In this document: piece by piece, positions 56,983 to 64,000 of the stretch
Layout of the letters: the number at the start of each line of letters is the position of its first letter
Numbering within the stretch: the first letter of the stretch is position 1
From: Saccharomycopsis malanga
Lineage: Eukaryota > Ascomycota > Saccharomycetes > Ascoideales > Saccharomycopsidaceae
NCBI GenBank assembly: GCA_004014935.1
Contig: CP025325.1
Location: forward strand, 620,001 to 684,000
Direction of reading: 5' to 3'
Length of the DNA stretch: 64,000 bases
The notes under the pieces: model-generated
Seen by the model: the letters and a program-made list of their open reading frames with translations, nothing else
Database searches by the model: none
What the model was told of the DNA's origin: nothing
Made by a program: the position numbers and the translations under genes

Positions 56983-58989
56983 CTAGTCGTTATAAGCAAA
57001 ATTACGTAGCGAAATTCTTTTGTCCTTGCTTGGTTTGATAGCCGACTCGTTTTCTGAAACTTTGCGGACCTTTGCGCCAGTAGTATTCGTCGAATTGTCA
57101 GACAGTCGTTTTCTTGACCGGCTGTCATTTAACAGTGTTTCACTTAATGGTTGCCTTGAAAATGATTTAGCCAACAAACTGATGCGAGATTTTGAAGCAC
57201 TGTTGATGTCAGGTGTAGATTCTTCATCAGATTCACTTAGATAGTCGTCTTCAACAAGACTTTGAGATAACGTTGTATTATTGTGGAAATATTTGCTAAT
57301 TCCAAGAGGCCCCACATTGTTTGTCTTGAATATACAAAGCTTTTTGGCAATAGAGGTCGATTGTTGATTGGATTTGAAATACATTTTATCGAGATTGTTA
57401 TTATTTTTTGTTAGATTATTGCGATTTGTCATGGGATTATTGTTGATTGAATTATCAATTGTTAGTTTATCATTACTTTTTAGTGGATAATTATCAATTG
57501 TTTGTTTATCATTACTTTTTAGTGGATAATTATCAATTGTTTGTTCATCATCACTTTTTATTGAATTATCGTCACTTTTTATTGAATAATTATCAATTGT
57601 TAGTTTATCATCATTTTTTATTGAATAATTATCAATTTTAAGATTATCATCACTTTTTATTGAATTATTACCACCACTTTTCAATAAATTATTATCAATT
57701 GTTATTTTACCACCACTTTTCACCAACTTGTTATCAATTGTTAATTTACCCCCACTTTTCACCAACTTGTTACCAATTTCAAAATTACCACTTTTCACCA
57801 ACTTGTTACCACCAATCACCACCTTGTTTGGTTTACACTTGCTAAAACCTTCAAACATGTCAATGGTTTTAAAGCCCGGCCTTTTGGAGACAACTGGGGT
57901 TGAAAATGATCTTTGGATGCTGCGAACAGTGTCTTTCTTTTTCAAAGTGAGAAGCTCTTCTCTTGAAATGAGCTGCTTTTTAGTGTGTGGACACAAGTCG
58001 CCGCGGGCAATGCCGCGATGGATGTCCAAGTGTGTGAGTTGTCCAATGGACTGCAGCATCAACTCACGGGTGTGGCTGTCGATATTGTCGGGGATTGGCG
58101 TTAAAGTGGTCATGGTGTTGTTGACAGGATCGTAGACGCGTGGATACACAAACGACAAGTCAGCGCGCCGGTATTGGTCCTCAAAGTCGCTGGGGACCTG
58201 GTACTTGTCCAACTTTAGCTTCTGGATGACCTTATCCATGGAATCAAAGCGTTTGACGATCTGGAACGCCTTTTTGATGCCAATTCGGGGCACGCCGCTG
58301 GTGTAGTCGCATCCGCTGACACAGGCGACCATGCGGAGCTGATGCCGCGTCATCTGGCCCACGGGGACCTCGCGAACACGCTTAAAGTCCGCGGCGCAGA
58401 CCTCGACCACCGTGCTGGCGCGGTCGTTGAACTTGGTGAGAAGCCGCTGGCACCCAAACACCAACAAGTCGGAATCCTCGGAAATGATCCCCGCCACAAG
58501 CCCCTGCTGCTCCAAATACACCATCTGCGAGTCCGCCTCGTAGGGCGCAACCACATACCGCACGCCCACCGCCTTGAGATACTCTATGATTGTCTTGGCA
58601 AGCTGAGGACTCACGTCCACCGCACGGCTGAAGCATCCGTGCGCCCTCTTACGGTCCCCTTGCTCTAGATGCCGCATCCCGGCGTCCCTGGCCGTCCGCC
58701 GCGCCGCTTGCCGCTGCTCCTCCGTCTCCGCCTTGGACGCAAAATCGTCCCCGTCAAACACAAAGTACGGCTCGATCCCAAACCTCTCGCGGAGCAAGCT
58801 CACCCGCCGCTGGAAAAACACCAAATACTTGCCCGTCGGCTGCTCATGGGCAAGCTCCCAAGTACACGAATACACTGCTCTATGGAGCCACGCGTACCCG
58901 TCAATAGCAAGACTCTGTCCACGGTACGCCGCTAACGACTTGGTCGTCAGAATCGGCTTCAACACTGGCAATAACCCGCTCACGCCCAT
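56983..58989 (-). CDS. EXO1: 5'-3' exonuclease and flap endonuclease Exo1
   Basis: This 668-residue intronless protein starts at MGVSGLLPVLKP (58989), the conserved Exo1 N-terminus; 28 in-frame codons upstream (to 59073) are rejected for that reason. The XPG-N region has SLAIDGYAWLHRA (Asp30) and YFVFDGDDF (Asp79). The XPG-I region has APYEADSQM (Glu151, Asp153) and ISEDSDLLVFG (Asp172, Asp174). The helix-turn-helix follows SGCDYTSGVPRIGIKKA (Asp228). Exo1 degrades DNA 5' to 3' in mismatch repair, end resection and replication repair. The C-terminal tail is disordered and holds an in-frame repeat (about 396-516) and an Asn-rich tract. Length fits S. cerevisiae Exo1 (702 aa). Codons are GC-rich in the nuclease part and AT-rich in the tail. 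Confidence 0.93.
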   Translation of the reverse strand: MGVSGLLPVLKPILTTKSLAAYRGQSLAIDGYAWLHRAVYSCTWELAHEQPTGKYLVFFQRRVSLLRERFGIEPYFVFDGDDFASKAETEEQRQAARRTARDAGMRHLEQGDRKRAHGCFSRAVDVSPQLAKTIIEYLKAVGVRYVVAPYEADSQMVYLEQQGLVAGIISEDSDLLVFGCQRLLTKFNDRASTVVEVCAADFKRVREVPVGQMTRHQLRMVACVSGCDYTSGVPRIGIKKAFQIVKRFDSMDKVIQKLKLDKYQVPSDFEDQYRRADLSFVYPRVYDPVNNTMTTLTPIPDNIDSHTRELMLQSIGQLTHLDIHRGIARGDLCPHTKKQLISREELLTLKKKDTVRSIQRSFSTPVVSKRPGFKTIDMFEGFSKCKPNKVVIGGNKLVKSGNFEIGNKLVKSGGKLTIDNKLVKSGGKITIDNNLLKSGGNNSIKSDDNLKIDNYSIKNDDKLTIDNYSIKSDDNSIKSDDEQTIDNYPLKSNDKQTIDNYPLKSNDKLTIDNSINNNPMTNRNNLTKNNNNLDKMYFKSNQQSTSIAKKLCIFKTNNVGPLGISKYFHNNTTLSQSLVEDDYLSESDEESTPDINSASKSRISLLAKSFSRQPLSETLLNDSRSRKRLSDNSTNTTGAKVRKVSENESAIKPSKDKRISLRNFAYND
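57440..57800 (-). repeat. In-frame minisatellite in the EXO1 C-terminal tail
   Basis: Coding units read NKLVKSGGKLTID, then NYSIKSDDKLTID and NYPLKSNDKQTID, about 120 residues. Base composition changes sharply from the nuclease part. Units are 36-48 bp, all multiples of three. Confidence 0.88.
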
Positions 58990-59185
58990 TTGTTCCTTCT
59001 CTCTTTTCGTCAACCCTAATGATGTCTCATGATGACGCGTCTTCCTTTGTTTATTTCCACCTGAAAAATTCACTCCCCAAAGCTGAAAAAAATGCTCTCC
59101 TTGCCAAACTTGGCTGGGTTACGAGTGATGGGTCAGAGCGCCAGTTCGATTCGTATTGGGGATAGTCTGAATATTTATTTGGTTA

Positions 59186-59395
59186 GACCACTGGGCCAAT
59201 TGGCTGGGCCTTTTGGCTGGGCCATTTGGCTCAGTGGTCAGAGCTCTCGAAGAAGAGAAAAAAGACCTAACAGGAGCACGAGTGAGAATATTATGATGGT
59301 CATTGTTGGGCTTTACCAAGCCCCTTAGACACAGCGCATATATACGAAACTGACATGTACTGGGCTTGAAATATATGATATTATTATTATTATAG
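59186..59395 (+). mobile_element. Family A SINE-like element with a duplicated 5' block
   Basis: GACCACTGGGCCAATTGGCT is followed by an extra GGGCCTTTTGGCT block, then TGGCTCAGTGGTCAGAGC, GACCTAACAGGAGCACGAGT, GCGCATATATACGAAACTGA and CTGGGCTTGAAATATATGAT with an ATT tail. No clear target-site duplication was seen. It lies upstream of EXO1. Confidence 0.75.
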
Positions 59396-59436
59396 ATACA
59401 TTGAAAAGTCAAAACAGACTTATTGATAAACAAACA

Positions 59437-59500
59437 ACTATATAATAATCATAATCATATATTTCAAGCCCAGTACCTCTCAGTTTCGTATATACGCACC
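59437..59500 (-). mobile_element. Family A 3' fragment, tail-to-tail with the copy at 59186
   Basis: Plus-strand ATATATTTCAAGCCCAGTAC and TCAGTTTCGTATATACGC are the reverse complement of the family A end. The remaining 59501-59539 has little similarity. Confidence 0.65.
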
Positions 59501-59539
59501 ATGGCCAAGGGGACACCATGATTTCACGGGCAAATGCAA

Positions 59540-60110
59540 TGGCCAAGTTGGTTGGGCCATGCGCCACACCCAAAAACAGGGTGGAAAACAAGTGTGGCGT
59601 TCCTCACTTTGGGTTTTGGGACTCGATTCCCGCTGTTGACGTTTTCGAACAAACATCAGTGGTTTTATTGAATTATACTTGTGCTATTTAGGTTATTTTG
59701 GTTTGAAAATACAGATCCCAAGATTTCCAATTTTTTTGCTACATAATAGTGTTATTTCTAATAAGAAAACTCAGATTTTCGAAAATATATAACGGAAAAC
59801 TGGCAATTTTGACAAAAAGTTGATTTTTCTCAAATCATATTCTAGAGTCGACCACTGGGCTTGAAATATATGATATTATTATTATTCTAGAGTCTTTACA
59901 GCAACGAAAACCATACAAAAATTTTTATTTCTGTACTTGTTAAGTAGTAAAGGTTTGGCTTTTATAAATTATTTAATAGAGAGAATGCGTAATTTTAAAA
60001 TAACACCCGTTTTGTTGAAAATGGTGTGTTTTACCTCTCAGAGGGACTTTTTTTTATTTCTTGAGGTTATATCATGGGTGTTGATTGCTTTTTGTTGTTT
60101 TGTTGTCAAA
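59540..60110 (+). mobile_element. Family B element, copy 3, carrying a small family A insertion
   Basis: The head TGGCCAAGTTGGTTGGGCC is at 59540 and GGGACTCGATTCCCG at 59618-59632. The body aligns with 3330-3765. A 34-bp family A derivative (59850-59883) interrupts it and is flanked by ATTCTAGAGTC at 59839-59849 and 59884-59894. Confidence 0.72.
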
Positions 60111-60195
60111 AATTATAAGATGGGTTTTAGTTTTAAAACAACAAGATGCCAATTGTATTGAAAGAGTTGTTCAAAGCAAAAGACTAGCATTTTTA

Positions 60196-60320
60196 GATTA
60201 TGATCAGATTATGATATATAAAATTATGATCAGATTATGATCGAATTATGATATATATGATTACGATCAGATTATGATCAGATTATGATATATATGATTA
60301 CGATCAGATTATGATTATAA
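60196..60320. repeat. Minisatellite, about 13- and 26-bp units
   Basis: GATCAGATTATGATATATAT and GATTACGATCAGATTATGAT alternate for about 120 bp. Confidence 0.85.
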
Positions 60321-60325
60321 AATAA

Positions 60326-60397
60326 TTATTCTTATTATTATTAAACCCAGTACAGATCAGTAAGAACTAACCACTGAGCCCTCCGGCCCAGTGGTTT
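60326..60397 (-). mobile_element. Family A derivative in the 3' flank of the UIP5-like gene
   Basis: On the minus strand CCACTGGGCCGGAGGGCTCA with GTGGTTAGTTCTTACTGATC and TGTACTGGGTTTAATAATAA. The central part of family A is missing. It starts about 25 bp after the stop codon, in sense. Confidence 0.6.
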
Positions 60398-60421
60398 CAA
60401 AACAACAACCCATACATAACA

Positions 60422-61723
60422 TCAATCTAGCAATCCGTGGTTTCTGAGTCTACGCATGGTATTTCTTTTATGCACTCTATAGACAACGGTTCCCAAGTAG
60501 ACAACAACTATGAAGAAGAAGAAATAAATATATTTCTTGATGCTTGTAAAAAACTCAGCTCTGCGTTTTCTTCTTTCCTGTCGTCTTTGTTCAGCCTCTC
60601 TTTTCAATCTTTTTTCTGCGTTTTGCAATCTACGCAACGTTCTTCGTGTTTGGCGTTCGTCCTTCTTCTGGGACACTTTTCTCCTACGCTTGGTGTTGTC
60701 GTTGACCCTGTACTCTTCGGTAACCTCTGTAAACTTATCGGGGGAGTTTGGGTCGTCCATGAGCTGTATGATTCGTTGGAAATCGCTGATTGCCGCGCCC
60801 TGGTGATCGTAGAGAGAATAGACGTGCACCTCCAAGATGTCTACGTTTTCGTGCAAATCGCCGGTCTGGGCACTGAAGCCCACGTGGACCAGTTCGGGGA
60901 GCTTGACGTCCTGGAGGGAGAAGCAGTTTTGCCAGTTGCCGTCGTTTTTATAGTCAAAGTCGAGCGACACGTAGCCGTCTTCCACATATACCAAACGGGC
61001 ATTAGTATGGCCATTCTTGGGGTTCCACAAGCTGCGGGCAATACAGCCCGACATCTCGTTGGCCTTGCCGTCGTGGTCCTTGTCGTATTTCTGGGTTCCA
61101 TCGTTACGTGCCGCAAGAACATACGGAAACACCCCAGTACGTCCATTTCTGTAGGTGTCTACGTAGACGGCAAAACCGTTGTAATACTCGTGAACGCCAA
61201 ACAACTCGCCCTCTGGGAGCTTGTCTGACGTGAGAAACAAGCCAAACCCGTCAGCATGGAGCGCAGAAACGTCTCCTTTGCCGTTCAAAGAAAACTTGAA
61301 CTCCATAATGAACGATTTCTCCTGCATCTTGTGGTTACTGAAAAAACTCGATGTCTGGTGCTTCTTTTCCTGGGTGAGCCGCACATATCTGTCATTCCGG
61401 ATCATCACGTCGCCGTTGAACTGGTAGTTCTGCTCCGAGACTTCATTGTTCAAATATGGCGTCGCTAGACGCAACTTTTCCAATTCGCGTTTCAACACTA
61501 CATTTCCTTGGGAGATCAAAGAGTTGACCTCTGCGTTGCTGAGATCATGGCCATAGCTCGATATGCCCTCGTATACAGCATTCTGGGCCGTCTGGGGCCC
61601 CGGACTGGCACCCCAAAACACTCTGGTGACCAACACATAAAACACCAAGATCCCAAACACGCCTATTGAATATTTCAACCGCTTGCTTCGTTGTATTCTA
61701 AATAGCAATAATGTGCCGTCCAT
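60422..61723 (-). CDS. UIP5: L-type lectin-like membrane protein, Uip5-like
   Basis: The protein has 433 residues from MDGTLLLFRIQ (61723); the frame is open 20 codons further only from a TTG. A membrane segment at about 18-36 (YSIGVFGILVFYVLVTRVF) is followed by an L-type lectin fold (about 110-320): FIMEFKFSLNGKGD, ALHADGFGLFLTSD, GFAVYVDTY, FPYVLAARNDGT, NGHTNARLVYVEDGYVSLDFDY and HVGFSAQTGDLHENVDILEVHVYSL. A highly basic helical region (about 360-395) precedes a second membrane segment near 398-415 and a short Arg-rich tail. L-type lectins bind high-mannose glycans in the early secretory path. The two-anchor layout and length fit yeast Uip5 (about 440 aa), an ER/nuclear-envelope protein of unclear role, better than Emp46/Emp47. 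The symbol is tentative. Confidence 0.65.
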   Translation of the reverse strand: MDGTLLLFRIQRSKRLKYSIGVFGILVFYVLVTRVFWGASPGPQTAQNAVYEGISSYGHDLSNAEVNSLISQGNVVLKRELEKLRLATPYLNNEVSEQNYQFNGDVMIRNDRYVRLTQEKKHQTSSFFSNHKMQEKSFIMEFKFSLNGKGDVSALHADGFGLFLTSDKLPEGELFGVHEYYNGFAVYVDTYRNGRTGVFPYVLAARNDGTQKYDKDHDGKANEMSGCIARSLWNPKNGHTNARLVYVEDGYVSLDFDYKNDGNWQNCFSLQDVKLPELVHVGFSAQTGDLHENVDILEVHVYSLYDHQGAAISDFQRIIQLMDDPNSPDKFTEVTEEYRVNDNTKRRRKVSQKKDERQTRRTLRRLQNAEKRLKREAEQRRQERRKRRAEFFTSIKKYIYFFFFIVVVYLGTVVYRVHKRNTMRRLRNHGLLD

Positions 61724-61921
61724 TTCCTCTATATAGCCTTCCCCAAACACCAACTCTGGAGCTTGGTCTTTGATACCAAACAATTGCCCTATTTGTGTGT
61801 CGAAATTTCACTCCTCTATGATCTGGATCAGGAGTGCATTCTCCATATTGTCATCGTTTAAAGACTACGTGTCACCCCTGTATGAAAAATACCCGTCCAA
61901 TTTCAACAATTCCTTGACCGC

Positions 61922-62091
61922 ACTGGGCCATTTGGCCAGAGCTCTCAAAGAGAAAAAGGCCTAAAAACAGGACCAAGGGTGAGCCAACTATGATCAAAAG
62001 GACATGATTGGGCTTTTCCCCTTGGACATGGCGCGTATATACCAAACTGGTATGCACTGGGCTTGAAATATATGATATTATGTATCTTAAA
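61922..62091 (+). mobile_element. Family A SINE-like element with imperfect 11-bp target-site duplication
   Basis: TCCTTGACCGC (61911-61921) and TCCTTGACGGC (62092-62102) flank the element. It starts at ACTGGGCCATTTGG and ends CTGGGCTTGAAATATATGAT plus a short AT tail. It lies about 200 bp upstream of the UIP5-like start codon. Confidence 0.78.
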
Positions 62092-62214
62092 TCCTTGACG
62101 GCGTACCAAAACAGTTGACGATTGGTGAATTAACAAATGTCTTGAAATACTGGACAGAAAATCACCATCAATAGACAGTATATATATATACTCGATTGAA
62201 TAATAACCTCCTAC

Positions 62215-62290
62215 ATTCGAACCAAAGTAAATCTCAGTATACGCACCATTTCTAAAGAGACTTGGCAAAACCCAGTGACCAAATTCCAAA
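62215..62290 (-). mobile_element. Decayed family A fragment
   Basis: Plus-strand ATTCGAACCAAAGTAAATCT, CAGTATACGCACCATTTCTA and AAGAGACTTGGCAAAACCCA follow the reverse-complement order of family A with many changes. Confidence 0.45.
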
Positions 62291-62432
62291 CAGCTCCATA
62301 ATATTGTCATTCAATTAAAATGTAAGGTCGTATTTCAGCATTTGTATTACAAACAGTTACACTTGCCTATCGAATCACATTCAGCATCGTTAAAATTGTT
62401 TGTTTCGGGAGTCAAACCCGGGTGCCTGTAAA

Positions 62433-62669
62433 AGTATTATTTGTTAAACTTTTTATTATCACTATGAACAATATTCGCATCAATCATCCTAATATATGTA
62501 AAGCATTTCAATAAAAAAATAGTTGGTTACCATAAAAGCCAACATTTACTCTACTTTCTATTGCTCTTCTTGTATCATTTTACCAATAGTATTATTCGCT
62601 AAACTTTTTATTATTACTATGAACAATATTCGCATCAATCATCCTAATCTATGTAAAGCATTTCAATAA
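62433..62669. repeat. 82-bp direct repeat, two copies
   Basis: Copies at 62433-62514 and 62588-62669 share AACTTTTTATTAT, ACTATGAACAATATTCGCAT and ATGTAAAGCATTTCAATAA, with about four differences. Confidence 0.9.
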
Positions 62670-62934
62670 CCTTTTTAGGTTTCTGACAGTCTAGTTGACA
62701 CCTCCTAAACTTTAGTCTTTTTACAGTCAGCTATCGTTTTCTGTTCAATACAAAACCATCTTAATATTTAATAATAGCATATAATAAGCCGAAGACGCAA
62801 ACATTGTTTGATAAGTGAAGACGGATTCAAACGTGTTTCAATAAAAAGTGGTGCCCTAGAAATGATGGGCTGATTATTGACTGTTGGTAATGTTATGTTT
62901 TCAAACAGCCATTCAAAATCATTGATAAGTGATA

Positions 62935-63275
62935 TAAACAATTTGAGCAATTGATAATACTGATATGATCACTCTGGATAATAAGTGGTATGATCGATTT
63001 CAAACAATTGATAATACTGATATAATCAATCTAAACAATTAATAAGTGATATAATCAATCTAAACAATTGATAATACTAATATAAACAATCTAAACAATT
63101 GATAATACTAATATAATCAATTTCAAACAATTAATAAGTGATATAATCACCCCTCAACAATTAATAAGTGATATAATCAATCTCAACAATTAATAAGTGA
63201 TATAATCAATCTAAACAATTGATAATACTAATATAATCAATCTCAACAATTAATAATACTAAAATAATCAAATTA
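62935..63275. repeat. Minisatellite, about 27-30 bp unit
   Basis: AACAATTAATAAGTGATATA or AACAATTGATAATACTAATA followed by ATCAATCT repeats for about 340 bp downstream of the Pho86-like gene. No gene is seen between 61724 and 63407. Confidence 0.88.
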
Positions 63276-63289
63276 CTCAATTATATACA

Positions 63290-63398
63290 TATATTCATAT
63301 ATTTCTAGCCCAACAAGGTCCATCATAATATTCTCACCAGTGTTGCTGTTACGTCTTTTTCTCTTACCCCACTGACCACTGAGCCAAATGGCCCAGAG
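63290..63398 (-). mobile_element. Family A element in the 3' flank of the Pho86-like gene
   Basis: On the minus strand CTCTGGGCCATTTGGCTCAG starts the element about 10 bp after the stop codon, followed by GACGTAACAGCAACACTGGT, GAATATTATGATGGACC and TTGGGCTAGAAATATATGA. The central TATACG block is missing. It is in sense with the gene. Confidence 0.7.
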
Positions 63399-63407
63399 GA
63401 ACATTCA

Positions 63408-64000
63408 CTATTGCTCATAAAGATACAAATTCTTTTCAAAGCCATATAGCGACCCCAAGAGGCCAGGCAACGGTATGGAGCTGATTTTCTCAAACCCTTT
63501 TGCAGCAAGAAGCTGACTCAATTCCTTGTCAAAGGAGTACGATTCGATTTTCAAGCTGAAAGGGCCATTTCCTGCAGATTCTTTTGCATGTTTGACAGCC
63601 AAATCCACAAGATCCTCGAAAAGACCTGCTTTTACATAGACCTTCTTTACGCTCAATACAGAAACTCTGAAGATGGTGGCATCGTTTAGAACAGACACCA
63701 CGGCAATGGGACACTCTCTATATACGATGATCTTTACATTATCCAACGTCATCTTGCTCAACCGTTTCAAGTGCTTTTCCTCTACGTAGGCAAACTGCTT
63801 CAAATCTGCACCAAAAGCCTCCTTGCCATTATCCTTGGCAATGCTACTGCTTGCTTCCCCAAGAAAGTCTCCGCTCATCTTCGCATACAACAACGGCATG
63901 GCAAACGTCGCCATGAAGAACATCAAGCTCTGCACCATCACAGCAGGGTCGTGTTTTTGGATTTGATACAATACCTGCCAGCCATTGTATTCCACCAACT
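63408..64000 (-). CDS. Pho86-like ER membrane protein, C-terminal part (partial)
   Basis: The frame is open to the window edge, so the 5' end is missing; the last 197 or so codons are present and no internal start is chosen. It has a membrane segment (MVQSLMFFMATFAMPLLYA) and a soluble C-terminal domain with VKIIVYRECPIAVVSVL, SVKKVYVKAGLFEDLVDLAV and LAAKGFEKISS. The layout resembles Pho86 of S. cerevisiae, an ER protein needed for export of the phosphate transporter Pho84, whose C-terminal part has an acetyltransferase-like (GNAT) look. This match is from memory and moderate; an uncharacterised GNAT-like membrane protein is the alternative. Confidence 0.5.
   Translation of the reverse strand, partial: LVEYNGWQVLYQIQKHDPAVMVQSLMFFMATFAMPLLYAKMSGDFLGEASSSIAKDNGKEAFGADLKQFAYVEEKHLKRLSKMTLDNVKIIVYRECPIAVVSVLNDATIFRVSVLSVKKVYVKAGLFEDLVDLAVKHAKESAGNGPFSLKIESYSFDKELSQLLAAKGFEKISSIPLPGLLGSLYGFEKNLYLYEQ

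Noticed and set aside
62401-62430. T-arm-like sequence, minus strand CCGGGTTTGACTCCCG
   Set aside because: It resembles a tRNA 3' half, but no A-box, anticodon arm or matching acceptor is present upstream. At best a decayed fragment.

Overview
The window reads as nuclear DNA of a budding yeast (Saccharomycotina), most likely from an early-diverging group such as the Yarrowia/Dipodascus side of the tree. The reasons are compact, mostly intronless genes with yeast-type products (MET17, UBC7, HPR1, TAF12, IRA-type RasGAP, DPB11, EXO1, SUN family), a Con7-type zinc-finger factor known from filamentous fungi and absent from Saccharomyces cerevisiae, and two spliceosomal introns with GTGAGT donors and a branch-point-like CTAAC or CTGAC only a few bases from the acceptor. 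Gene content does not fix the species. One CTG codon in the first RasGAP aligns with Leu in its paralogue, which is only weak evidence for the standard code.

Layout: 1-262 is the 3' end of MET17. 2.0-12.1 kb carries UBC7 (-), an HPR1-like gene (-), a secreted GPI-specific phospholipase D (+, two exons) and a bacterial-type DUF2075 helicase (-) with a mitochondrial-looking N-terminus. 12.1-17.0 kb is a long gene-free stretch upstream of the CON7-type regulator (+), which converges on TAF12 (-). 24-43 kb is filled by two giant tandem IRA/neurofibromin RasGAP paralogues (-). 45-64 kb holds DPB11 (-), an intron-containing elongator tRNA-Met (+), a Maf-family gene with one intron (-), two tandem SUN-family wall proteins (-), EXO1 (-), a UIP5-like L-type lectin (-) and the 3' end of a Pho86-like ER membrane protein (-).

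The genes do not form one pathway. Themes are nutrient/Ras signalling (two IRA), wall and GPI-anchor biology (two SUN, GPI-PLD), transcription and mRNP assembly (TAF12, HPR1, CON7) and genome maintenance (DPB11, EXO1).

The most unusual content is between the genes. At least three dispersed families are visible. Family A is about 170-200 bp, has a tRNA-like A-box, an (ATT)n tail and 11-12 bp target-site duplications at three loci, so it looks like a SINE. Family B has a tRNA-like head and a body of up to about 570 bp. Family C has a core of about 200 bp that is nearly identical at three loci. Most intergenic regions also carry a private minisatellite, and similar repeats have expanded in frame inside the GPI-PLD, IRA, DPB11 and EXO1 genes. 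Two small hairpin elements 9 kb apart share both flanking motifs and their spacing but have different stem sequences, which suggests an undescribed structured RNA or regulatory element.
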